A stretch of 8,110 bases of DNA from the NCBI GenBank assembly GCA_040880365.1, contig JBBDIO010000037.1:1-8110 (forward strand), written 5' to 3'. Shown here one piece after another: positions 1 through 6,620 of the stretch (position 1 is the stretch's first letter; each line of letters begins with the position of its first letter). The position numbers and the translations under genes were made by a program. The notes under the pieces are model-generated. The model saw only the letters and a list, made by a program, of their open reading frames with translations. It had not been told where the DNA came from and ran no database searches. This DNA comes from JBBDIO01 sp040880365 (GTDB lineage Bacteria > Chloroflexota > Anaerolineae > Caldilineales > Caldilineaceae).

Positions 1-1482
1 ATCGATGATGCTACCGCCATGTCCCCACATCGTGAGCTTGGCCACGCCCTCGGAACGCCGTGTGCCCGCATCAGCCGGCGTCGTGTATTCCGATTCAAAG
101 CCCCCGCGCCGCAGTTGTTCGGCCACAATCGGCCCCACATCGTTGAAGATCGAGAACGTCGTGATCGTGGCATCGACTCGTGCGCCATCGCGCACCCAGA
201 AGCCTTCGCTATCCAGTTCGTAGCCCTGGCCTTCCATCAATGCCGCCGATTTTTCCAGATTGAACTCGTTGGTGGGATATTGCTCCAGCAACGGCGCGGT
301 AGCTTCAAAATAGGGCAACAACGGCGGATATTCGGGGAAAGGCAACGAAGTCATCATCCCTGCGCCGCCCAACCCTACATCGATCATTTGCTGCCGGTCA
401 ATGGCATAGCTGAGCGCCCAGCGCGTCTCTTTCGTGTTGAACGGCGGTTCCTCACAGTTGAACCACATGGAAACCGGCCACCAGTCCAGATAGCCAAACG
501 GTGATTCCCGCCCCGAATGCGTAATCACGTTTGGATTTTGAATTACCGACTGCTCGACCGTAGATACCTGTAAATGGAACGTCGTATCTACTTCGTTATT
601 GATCACGAGTTGGGCCGCGCGCTCATCACTCGCCGATGGCAAGTTGAGAATGCGTTCCACCTCTGGCAGTTCGGCGAAGCCAATCTTGGCCGCCCACCAA
701 TCGTCTCGGCGATCGACAAACTGCTGCTCATTCGACCAAAATGTGACATTGTATGGCCCCGTATACAGCGGCCAGCCCTGTTCAGGATCGTAGAACTCGA
801 AGCTGGCAATATCCTCAATGTCGCGGAAGACGTGTTCGGGCAGCCAGTAAATCCCCGTGTCGAACTTGGCCGTCAGATGGCTAAAGACGAAGCGCGGGCG
901 CGGTTCATAGAACGCGATGCGTACCGTCAAGTCGTCGACCGCTTCTGCTTCACTCACCCATTCCTTTACCTCGGTCGAATTGCGCAAAACCGGCGCCTGT
1001 TGGATCAAGGCGTTGAGCATAAACGCCACATCGATTGCCGTAAACGGATGGCCGTCGCTCCACTCTACCCCCTCGCGGATGTTGACAATCAGCTCGGTAT
1101 AATCATCGTTATACTCATAGCCTGTCGCGATCCAGGGAATAAACTCATCGGCGAAGGCCGAGTAAAAGAAGAGTGGCTCATGCGCGCCCGTGACTGCCCG
1201 ATGCCCCTCCGAACCCGGCGTATAGGGGTTGCCAAGCCCATTATTCAGTAACTGGCCGTCTGCGGACTGTTGCATGTAGATCAACGTCTTTTCGCGGGGG
1301 ACATCGCGCAACCCCGGCGCGGCCGCGGGTTCTGCAGCCGGGGCTGTCGTGGCGTCTGCTACGGGTGCGGCAGGTGCAGCATCGGGCGCAGGTGCAGTGC
1401 TACATGCCGCCATGACTGCGGCTGTAGTCGCCACCCCGCTCAGCACGAGAAAATCACGACGATTCACAATCGGTGTTTCCAT
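1..1482 (-). CDS. ABC transporter solute-binding lipoprotein, family 5 (SBP_bac_5), 3' end outside window
   Basis: This is the N-terminal 494 codons of an extracytoplasmic binding protein that would deliver peptides, nickel or oligosaccharides to an ABC importer. The frame is open from the ATG at 1482 to base 1. An AAGGAG lies at 1493-1498 (minus strand), 10 nt before the start. Residues 7-12 read NRRDFL, a twin-arginine (Tat) motif, followed by a short hydrophobic stretch and MAAC with Cys27 as the likely lipidated residue. An Ala/Pro-rich linker (about residues 28-52) then precedes the folded domain. Family hallmarks are REGVEWSDGHPFTAIDV at 136-152 and TRWALSYAIDRQQMI at 353-367. Family members usually have 500-650 residues, so the last part is missing. 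Permease and ATPase partners, if adjacent, would lie beyond base 1. The substrate cannot be told from sequence. Plus-strand open frames here are shadows. Confidence 0.93.
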   Translation of the reverse strand, partial: METPIVNRRDFLVLSGVATTAAVMAACSTAPAPDAAPAAPVADATTAPAAEPAAAPGLRDVPREKTLIYMQQSADGQLLNNGLGNPYTPGSEGHRAVTGAHEPLFFYSAFADEFIPWIATGYEYNDDYTELIVNIREGVEWSDGHPFTAIDVAFMLNALIQQAPVLRNSTEVKEWVSEAEAVDDLTVRIAFYEPRPRFVFSHLTAKFDTGIYWLPEHVFRDIEDIASFEFYDPEQGWPLYTGPYNVTFWSNEQQFVDRRDDWWAAKIGFAELPEVERILNLPSASDERAAQLVINNEVDTTFHLQVSTVEQSVIQNPNVITHSGRESPFGYLDWWPVSMWFNCEEPPFNTKETRWALSYAIDRQQMIDVGLGGAGMMTSLPFPEYPPLLPYFEATAPLLEQYPTNEFNLEKSAALMEGQGYELDSEGFWVRDGARVDATITTFSIFNDVGPIVAEQLRRGGFESEYTTPADAGTRRSEGVAKLTMWGHGGSIID

Positions 1483-1650
1483 GGGTACTATTCTCCTTGG
1501 GTCCAACGTTATGTAGCGATCGAATTGGAACGTTGCGTTTGGCTAACGCAGTACAAACCCGCAAAACAAACCAGTACTTTGAGCTATGTTGACCGTTCTC
1601 GTAATGGGAGTGAGAACAGAGGCAACGCCAACCAGGGAATTTACGTCCAC

Positions 1651-1671
1651 AGCTATCGGGGAGCTATCGGG
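1651..1671. repeat. 11-bp tandem duplication
   Basis: The unit AGCTATCGGGG (1651-1661) is followed directly by a second copy lacking its last base (1662-1671). It lies in non-coding DNA. It looks like a replication-slippage duplication; no binding function is implied by sequence alone. Confidence 0.8.
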
Positions 1672-1700
1672 CCACTGGCGAATCGAGGAGGTGCAGTGGA

Positions 1701-1740
1701 CCTACTAGATGGCTTGCGCCTACTAGATGGCTTGCGCCTA
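1701..1740. repeat. 18-bp tandem duplication
   Basis: CCTACTAGATGGCTTGCG occurs perfectly at 1701-1718 and 1719-1736, and the first four bases recur at 1737-1740. It lies in the divergent intergenic region, about 220 bp upstream of the binding-protein start. Perfect identity suggests a recent duplication. Confidence 0.9.
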
Positions 1741-1830
1741 TCGAACTTCGGACCGTCGGGAAACGGACTGATTTCAGGCAGATCCAGTCAAGGCGAATTG
1801 CATAACATCTAACCGAGCTGCGAATTTAAT

Positions 1831-1859
1831 ATTATCACGTAATTATGTAATTGTGTCGG
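1831..1859 (-). promoter_or_regulatory. Weak candidate promoter for the binding-protein gene
   Basis: On the minus strand CCGACA (1859-1854) is separated by 17 nt from GATAAT (1836-1831), matching the sigma-70 consensus at 4/6 and 5/6 positions. Transcription would start near 1824 and give a leader of about 340 nt. The AT-rich setting raises the chance of a fortuitous match, and no better site nearer the gene was found. Confidence 0.3.
1839..1854. repeat. 8-bp imperfect tandem duplication
   Basis: GTAATTAT (1839-1846) is followed by GTAATTGT (1847-1854), one mismatch. It sits in an AT-rich pocket that also contains the weak leftward promoter candidate, so it may simply reflect local composition. 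Confidence 0.5.
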
Positions 1860-1878
1860 ACGCGGTTCTTGGTGAGAG

Positions 1879-1907
1879 TTGGCAAACAGGGAGCAAATCT
1901 ATACAAT
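1879..1907 (+). promoter_or_regulatory. Candidate sigma-70-type promoter facing the permease gene
   Basis: TTGGCA (1879-1884) and TACAAT (1902-1907) are separated by exactly 17 nt, each matching the consensus at 5 of 6 positions. This is the best promoter-like match found in the window. Transcription would begin near 1914, leaving a leader of almost 390 nt before the permease start codon. That leader carries the 13-bp triple repeat and a GC-rich inverted repeat next to the translation start. Confidence 0.5.
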
Positions 1908-2033
1908 GACTATACTAATCCCAGGGCTTTCTGTCAATCAGCAAAAATCTGCATGGCACACCGCCGGGGAAGGATAGATCCGTGGAATTGCAAAACGGCT
2001 AACCGCGAGTGCATTTCCAACGCGTATTTCACC

Positions 2034-2072
2034 TGAATAGTATCTTTGAATAGTATCTTTGAATAGTATCTT
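2034..2072. repeat. 13-bp perfect tandem triplication
   Basis: Three head-to-tail copies of TGAATAGTATCTT occupy 2034-2046, 2047-2059 and 2060-2072 without a mismatch. The array lies in the presumed permease leader, 230 bp before the start codon. Three spaced identical sites could serve as a protein-binding array, but slippage alone explains them equally well. Confidence 0.95.
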
Positions 2073-2241
2073 ACCGTATAGTGTTTCACCCAACTCCCTG
2101 AATCCAAACCATAGATATGTTGTCTTTTATCCCTAAACGATACCGAGTTCCACGTCATCCTCACGCAACCCGTGTGATTGGGATGCGACGAATCTCCTGT
2201 ATGTTTGCAATACAAAACCCGCTGCGCGTATCGATTGCCCG

Positions 2242-2283
2242 CGCCGGCTTTAATCTGCCTACCATCAAGCGCGCCCGCCGGCG
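2242..2283 (+). repeat. GC-rich inverted repeat next to the permease translation start
   Basis: CGCCGGC at 2242-2248 is the reverse complement of GCCGGCG at 2277-2283, with 28 nt between the arms. The right arm ends four bases before the GGAG (2287-2290) used as the ribosome-binding site. A transcript hairpin here could influence initiation, but the loop is long and the local sequence is GC-rich, so chance is quite possible. Confidence 0.3.
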
Positions 2284-2301
2284 TGTGGAGTGCCGAACCT
2301 C

Positions 2302-5247
2302 ATGACCTCATCAACGCAAAGACAGTTGCCGCCGCGCGCGCCGCTGGCCGAGCCTCAAAACGCCACCGCGCCGGACAAATGGGGTCCGTGGTTTACGGCC
2401 AACCGTGCCAACCCGATTGTGAGTTGGTTTATCACTGCCGGTGGCCTGACTCTGCTGGCCTATCAACGTCTGCGCTTCTATTCGGGGCTGAGTTTGCTGG
2501 CTCTGATTGGCATTATTCTGGCGGTCGGGCTTGTGACCAGCGCGGGCTTCTTTGCCCAGGCGGTAGACCAGGTGATGATGGAGCGCGAGCTGACCGAATA
2601 TAGCCGGCTGACCGGACGGCCGCCCTTTACGGCGCGTGTCTTTTCGCCAACCTCCACTCAGGTCCCACTCACCATCGAAAGCACAGAAAGTATGGGGTCG
2701 CACGTCGCGGGGATTCTCAGCGACGAAGTCGGCTTGCCGGTGCGCGATCAGGTCATCATTGCCGATACGGGGGTGCTGCGGCTGATGCCCTTGCCCGAAG
2801 ATACGCGTTACGACGGGCAACGCGCGCTGGCCGATTCGGGTGTGATCTACATGTCGGCAGTCGCCGACCACATCGAAACTATCGTGGGCGCGCCGCTGGA
2901 TGACGGCGCATCGGGCGAATGGTTGCAAGTGTGGCCTCACAACCTGCTGGCCGGCCGGATCGGTCTGCAAATCGGCGATCGATTTCTGCTCAGCGGCACT
3001 ACCGATAGCGAACCGATTCCCGTGGAGATCGCAGGCATCTGGCAGCCACTGGACGCGGCGGACGCCTATTGGCCCAGCGACCCGGATCAGACGCTGCGCG
3101 ATAAGTTTCTGGTGCGCCGCGGCGATTATATCGGGCATGTGCAAGCGCGCATTCCCAACAGTGTGCGCACGGCAACCTGGCAGATTGTGCTCGACGAACA
3201 GGCTGCGCTGCCTGCCAATGCCCGCCATTATAAGACCGGCTTCGAAAGCGCCGGGCTGATTATTCCCCGCTATCTGCCCGATGCACGCATTACCACGCCC
3301 ACGGCTTCGCTGGAACGGTTTGTGGGCCAACAGACCACGCTCACTGTTCTGCTGTTGGGCTTCAATGTGCCGGCGTTGGCCTTTTTGCTCTACTTTCTGG
3401 TGCTAACCTCGGCGGTGATCGCCTATTGGCAGCGACGTGAAACCTCGTTGCTGCGCAGTCGTGGCATCACCCAAAGCAGCATTCTGAATTTTACCTTTAT
3501 GGAAGGCATTCTGCTCTTCGTCGTCGGTCTGCCCCTGGGGTTGGCGCTGGGCATCGGGTTGGCGTTGCTGATGGGCTATTCCGTCAGTTTTCTGGCGTTC
3601 GATGCCCGCCCGCCGCTCCCCGTTTCCATCCACGGCCTGAATCTCTATCTCACTTTTGGCACCCTGGCCGTGGTGCTGATTGCCAAAATCTGGACGGTGG
3701 CTTTTGCCACGCGCCAGACCGTAGTCACCCAGGCGCAGGAACATGCCCGCCCGACCCAGGCGCCCCTGTGGTATCGCGCCTATCTGGATGTCGTGCTGCT
3801 GATCCCTACCTTCTATGCCTATCGCCAGCTTTCCCAGCGCGAATGGCTGGGCGCGCTTGTCCAGGATCGACCCGAAGATCTCTATCAAGACCCGTTGCTG
3901 ATTCTGGTGCCTGGGCTTTTTATCATCAGTATCTCGTTGGTTGCCATGCGTCTGTTTCCGCTCTTTATGGCAATCCTGGATCGCATGGCGCGCTTTTTGC
4001 CCAATCTTACCCTCTATCTGGCATTTCGCCAGTTGGGACGCCAGAGCCAAAGCTACATCAATCCCCTCTTGCTGGTCATTGTCTCGCTGGGTTTGGGCGT
4101 CTATACTCTCTCTATGGCCGCGAGTATGAATTACTGGCTCGAAGATCGGGTCTATTATCAGAACGGTGCAGATTTGGCATTTCGCCCCTATTCCGAAAAC
4201 GAGGCACTTTCGGCGGCAGAAGGATCGCCCGGGGCCGACTGGATTCCGCCCGTCGATGAATATGAGTCGGTGGCGCATGTGGAACACGGTACCCGCGTCG
4301 GCGATTATCAGGGGGAAGTTGTGCTATCCGGCGGCACCCGGATCAGCGCGCGGTTTATGGGGATTGATCGCGTAGATTTCGCCCACGCCGCCTGGTATCG
4401 CCACGATTTCGCCCGCGAACCGCTCAACTCGCTCATGAATCGTCTGGCGTCTTCGCCCGAAGCGGTTTTAGTCGCGCAGGACTTTCTGACCGAGCACAAC
4501 CTGCGCATCGGCGACACCATCGGTATGCTGGTGATTGCCGATATCGGCGCCAGCACGCAAAGTCAATTTGTGATTGCCGGTGTCTACGAACATTTTCCTA
4601 CCGTCTATCCCGAGCAAGTGACGGTCATTGGCAATCTGGAGCATATCTTTTCGTTTTTCGGCATTACCATGCCCCACTCGATCTGGCTGCGTCTGGATGA
4701 CCCCACCCTGGGCCAAGAGGTGTTGACGCAGATTCCACAAGTGACCGGCGTCGATACGATGAACGCGCGCGATACCTATGCCCAGCTGACTACCGAGCAG
4801 GCGCAACTGGAGCGGGTGGGCGTCTTTGGCACGCTTTCGGTGAGTTTCTTTGCCGCCGCGCTCATGGCGGCTCTGGGACTGTTGACCTACAGCTACGCCT
4901 CGCTCAACGAACGGCTCTATCAGTTTTCGGTGTTGCGCGCGATTGGTCTCAAGCGCAGCGAGATCGTGGGGCAAGTGGGGTTGGAATATGCCATCCTCAC
5001 CGCGTTTGGCGCGATTCTGGGCGCAGGCTGTGGAACCTTTGCGGCGCGCCTCTTTGTGCCTCTGTTTCGGGTATCGGGCGAACTCGGCGCGCCCTTGCCG
5101 CCCATTCTGCCGATTCTGGCCGAGTGGCAAATCGTGCCCCTATCCGCAGCATTTGCCGGAATCATGATACTATTACAGATAGTCATTATCTCGTCGGCCT
5201 TCTATCGGCGGCTGTTTGAAGCGTTGCGCCTGGGTCATCATGGCTAA
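2302..5247 (+). CDS. MacB/FtsX-type ABC transporter permease with two FtsX modules
   Basis: An intact inner-membrane permease of 981 residues. A first membrane helix (about 62-84) leads into a large extracytoplasmic domain (about 90-340). A first FtsX module follows, with helices near 348-374, 395-425 and 443-463 and the typical cytoplasmic stretch RRETSLLRSRG (377-387). Further hydrophobic segments lie near 495-507, 533-553 and 585-606. A second outer domain (about 610-838) precedes the C-terminal FtsX module, with helices about 840-868, 885-915 and 944-970 and the matching motif QFSVLRAIGLKRSEI. Two FtsX modules with paired ectodomains are known from LolC/E-, MacB- and BceB-like transporters, which export or extract lipoproteins, lipids or peptides using a separate ATPase. 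No ATPase gene is adjacent. ATG 2302 follows GGAG (2287-2290) by 11 nt; an in-frame GTG at 2290 has no ribosome-binding site. The substrate is unknown. Confidence 0.9.
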   Translation: MTSSTQRQLPPRAPLAEPQNATAPDKWGPWFTANRANPIVSWFITAGGLTLLAYQRLRFYSGLSLLALIGIILAVGLVTSAGFFAQAVDQVMMERELTEYSRLTGRPPFTARVFSPTSTQVPLTIESTESMGSHVAGILSDEVGLPVRDQVIIADTGVLRLMPLPEDTRYDGQRALADSGVIYMSAVADHIETIVGAPLDDGASGEWLQVWPHNLLAGRIGLQIGDRFLLSGTTDSEPIPVEIAGIWQPLDAADAYWPSDPDQTLRDKFLVRRGDYIGHVQARIPNSVRTATWQIVLDEQAALPANARHYKTGFESAGLIIPRYLPDARITTPTASLERFVGQQTTLTVLLLGFNVPALAFLLYFLVLTSAVIAYWQRRETSLLRSRGITQSSILNFTFMEGILLFVVGLPLGLALGIGLALLMGYSVSFLAFDARPPLPVSIHGLNLYLTFGTLAVVLIAKIWTVAFATRQTVVTQAQEHARPTQAPLWYRAYLDVVLLIPTFYAYRQLSQREWLGALVQDRPEDLYQDPLLILVPGLFIISISLVAMRLFPLFMAILDRMARFLPNLTLYLAFRQLGRQSQSYINPLLLVIVSLGLGVYTLSMAASMNYWLEDRVYYQNGADLAFRPYSENEALSAAEGSPGADWIPPVDEYESVAHVEHGTRVGDYQGEVVLSGGTRISARFMGIDRVDFAHAAWYRHDFAREPLNSLMNRLASSPEAVLVAQDFLTEHNLRIGDTIGMLVIADIGASTQSQFVIAGVYEHFPTVYPEQVTVIGNLEHIFSFFGITMPHSIWLRLDDPTLGQEVLTQIPQVTGVDTMNARDTYAQLTTEQAQLERVGVFGTLSVSFFAAALMAALGLLTYSYASLNERLYQFSVLRAIGLKRSEIVGQVGLEYAILTAFGAILGAGCGTFAARLFVPLFRVSGELGAPLPPILPILAEWQIVPLSAAFAGIMILLQIVIISSAFYRRLFEALRLGHHG

Positions 5248-5288
5248 ATCATCACGTCCCAGTCATCATGGCCAAGTCATCATGGCTA
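5233..5288. repeat. 14-bp tandem array across the permease stop codon
   Basis: Four consecutive 14-bp units occupy 5233-5246, 5247-5260, 5261-5274 and 5275-5288. Units 1, 3 and 4 are near-identical (consensus AGTCATCATGGCTA) and unit 2 is degenerate. The first unit encodes the last residues of the permease (GHHG) and most of its TAA stop (5245-5247). The remaining units extend into the spacer. The array therefore seems to be an expansion of the gene's own 3' end. Confidence 0.88.
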
Positions 5289-5307
5289 GATACGGCGTGC
5301 GCCAGGC

Positions 5308-5328
5308 TCTGTAGCAGAGAGCTACAGA
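5308..5328. promoter_or_regulatory. 21-bp palindrome, candidate operator of the NrtR-like gene
   Basis: TCTGTAGC (5308-5315) and GCTACAGA (5321-5328) are perfect 8-bp inverted arms around AGAGA, ending 32 bp before the GTG start of the NrtR-like regulator. NrtR regulators are known to bind palindromes of about 21 bp, often upstream of their own operon, so autoregulation is a reasonable inference. A transcription terminator for the permease is the alternative, but the T-run (5343-5349) is 14 bp past the stem, too far for a standard intrinsic terminator. A competing stem, GCTCT 5306-5310 with AGAGC 5318-5322, is also possible. Confidence 0.5.
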
Positions 5329-5349
5329 AGTTCGACCAGGACTTTTTTT

Positions 5350-5355
5350 AGAGGA
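5350..5355 (+). promoter_or_regulatory. Ribosome-binding site deciding the GTG start at 5361
   Basis: AGAGGA lies 5 nt before GTG 5361. The next in-frame ATG (5373) would be 17 nt away and later in-frame starts have no comparable motif. This favours the long form of the protein, including its low-complexity N-terminus. Confidence 0.6.
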
Positions 5356-5360
5356 TACTT

Positions 5361-6314
5361 GTGACCGAAGTTATGCAAATTTCATCGACTATCGAAGGTT
5401 CCATCATTCCAAATATGCGAAATACTCGCACCGCCACTCCCAGTTCTTCTGTTCCCGGTTCCTCCCCGTGCGCTTCGCCCCCTACAGGCGCAGCCGGTGT
5501 GTCCAATTCTGCGCCAGCCAGCCCGACAGCAACGGATACATCTGCAACGAATGCAGCCGCAACGAATGCAGTGGCGGATCATGTAGCAGGGGACGGCACA
5601 GCAGGGGAAGAACAGCCTGGCGCGGCGCGCTTTTGCTATGATTTCCCCCGCCCCTCGGTCACCGTCGATATTATTCTCTTTACATTCCAGGCCGAACAGC
5701 TAAAAGTGCTGCTGATTCGTCGCAAGCGCCCGCCGTTCGGCCAGCATTGGGCTTTGCCCGGCGGTTTTGTGGAGATCGACGAAGACCTGGAAGCCGCGGC
5801 CCTGCGCGAGCTGTGGGAAGAAACTAACGTTTCAGATATCTATCTGGAACAGCTCTATACTTTTGGCGCACCCAACCGCGACCCGCGCACGCGGGTCATC
5901 TCGGTTGCCTATTTTGCGCTGCTCAGTGCCGAACAAGTGCAGCGTTTGCAGTTGCGCAGCGCCGATGACGCCGCGGATGTGCGTTGGTGGAACGTCTACG
6001 GCCTGCCCGATCTTGCGTTTGATCATGCGCGTATGCTTCAATATGCCATCCAGCGCCTGCGCTGGAAGTTGGAGTGGACGGCGTTGGGTTTTTTGCTATT
6101 GCCCACAGAATTCACCCTGTCGGAGCTGCAAAAGGTCTACGAAACCGTGTTGCATGAACCCATCGACAAGCGCAATTTTCGGCGCAAAATGCTGGCTGCC
6201 GATGTGCTGGAAGAAACCGGCAATCTGCGCGAAGGCGATCACCGCCCCGCCAAGCTCTACCGCTTCACCGCCAAAGCCATCGAAATTGAACAGGCGCGGC
6301 GGCGCTTTCCCTGA
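5361..6314 (+). CDS. NrtR-like Nudix transcriptional regulator with long low-complexity N-terminus
   Basis: A 317-residue protein in three parts. Residues 1-90 are rich in Ala, Thr, Ser and Pro and are probably disordered. Residues 91-235 are a Nudix domain. Residues about 245-310 (from FTLSELQKVYETV) form the winged-helix domain typical of NrtR-type regulators. The Nudix box begins at Gly135 and keeps Glu141, Arg149, Glu150, Glu153 and Glu154, the residues needed for metal binding, but has Asn156 where Gly is usual. Known NrtR proteins repress NAD-metabolism genes and sense ADP-ribose; relatives control sugar use, and some Nudix domains still hydrolyse ADP-ribose. Here both catalysis and regulation remain possible. 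No NAD or pentose gene is nearby to identify the regulon. A palindrome upstream may be its own operator. The N-terminal extension is atypical for the family and might be overpredicted. Confidence 0.88.
   Translation: MTEVMQISSTIEGSIIPNMRNTRTATPSSSVPGSSPCASPPTGAAGVSNSAPASPTATDTSATNAAATNAVADHVAGDGTAGEEQPGAARFCYDFPRPSVTVDIILFTFQAEQLKVLLIRRKRPPFGQHWALPGGFVEIDEDLEAAALRELWEETNVSDIYLEQLYTFGAPNRDPRTRVISVAYFALLSAEQVQRLQLRSADDAADVRWWNVYGLPDLAFDHARMLQYAIQRLRWKLEWTALGFLLLPTEFTLSELQKVYETVLHEPIDKRNFRRKMLAADVLEETGNLREGDHRPAKLYRFTAKAIEIEQARRRFP
5544..5573. repeat. 15-bp in-frame tandem duplication in the regulator's linker
   Basis: GCAACGAATGCAGCC (5544-5558) is followed by GCAACGAATGCAGTG (5559-5573), two mismatches. 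In protein this gives ATNAA followed by ATNAV (residues 62-71). The unit length is a multiple of three, so the reading frame is preserved, consistent with the region being translated but structurally unconstrained. Confidence 0.8.
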
Positions 6315-6337
6315 GTTACGGCCCATTTAACGTAACT
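6314..6337 (+). terminator. Terminator-like hairpin after the NrtR-like gene
   Basis: AGTTACG (6314-6320) and CGTAACT (6331-6337) can form a perfect 7-bp stem with a 10-nt loop, starting at the last base of the stop codon. No U-tract follows (the next bases are TCCGCCCCCG), so it is not a classic intrinsic terminator. It may act as a 3'-end stabilising stem or in a U-tract-independent manner. Confidence 0.35.
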
Positions 6338-6409
6338 TCCGCCCCCGTCTCCCGTCTACATTAGTAGCACGTGTGCATGATCTGCGCGTGTTGTAAATTG
6401 TAGAATTGA

Positions 6410-6454
6410 TTACATTCTGCATATATGTTCGGCAGATATAATTGCTGAATGTAA
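6410..6454 (+). promoter_or_regulatory. Imperfect inverted repeat containing a TATAAT, candidate promoter-operator
   Basis: TTACATTC (6410-6417) pairs with GAATGTAA (6447-6454). Pairing continues inward after one mismatch and a 2-nt bulge, giving about 16 base pairs around a 9-nt centre (6427-6435). The right arm contains a perfect TATAAT at 6437-6442, though no good -35 box lies 16-18 bp upstream. If used, it would start transcription near 6449, about 190 nt before the hydrolase gene. The overlap suggests repressor or activator control, but an AT-rich transcript hairpin is equally possible. Confidence 0.4.
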
Positions 6455-6620
6455 ATTATTTTCTGCGCGCATTGCACTCCGTCACACTCCGCAGTTGCCC
6501 TCATCCCTCTCCATCGTCCGCACTACACCCGGAAATTTCAAAATTATAGACGCGATTATTCGTTCACTGTTCGTCTGACTCTTGCATCGGCTTGCCCACT
6601 TCGCAGGGACGGCACTACAC

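Larger units (their letters stand above)
1483..2301. other. Long divergent intergenic region
   Basis: This 819-bp stretch separates the divergent binding-protein and permease genes. I see no convincing gene: open frames of 61-93 codons (for example 1851-2036 plus and 1934-2215 minus) have no recognisable domain and residue compositions typical of chance translation. The region holds four unrelated short tandem duplications (listed separately), one good rightward promoter and one weak leftward promoter. Other small structures are a 7-bp inverted repeat, CAACGTT 1504-1510 with AACGTTG 1529-1535, just upstream of the binding-protein gene, and a weak second rightward promoter candidate, TTGGGA 2178-2183, 16-nt spacer, TATGTT 2200-2205. 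No tRNA-like or known riboswitch-like structure was recognised. Confidence 0.7.

Noticed and set aside
19..1251. Plus-strand frames at 19-504 and 574-1251
   Set aside because: They are shadows of the minus-strand binding-protein gene, whose frame runs unbroken from 1482 to base 1 with family motifs.
2034..2072. The 13-bp triplet as a CRISPR-like array or plasmid iteron set
   Set aside because: The units abut without spacers, and no cas, rep or partition gene is present.
1851..2215. Small frames at 1851-2036 (plus) and 1934-2215 (minus) as possible short genes
   Set aside because: No ribosome-binding site that stands out, no hydrophobic segment or motif, and they run through the 13-bp repeats.
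2311..3330. A 339-codon minus-strand frame inside the permease gene, and another at 3403-4287
   Set aside because: Both lie opposite clear membrane-protein coding sequence, and their translations have no domain or hydrophobic pattern.
5308..5349. The palindrome plus T-run as an intrinsic terminator of the permease gene
   Set aside because: Fourteen bases separate the stem from the T-run, so the standard hairpin-U-tract geometry is not met; kept as a candidate operator instead.
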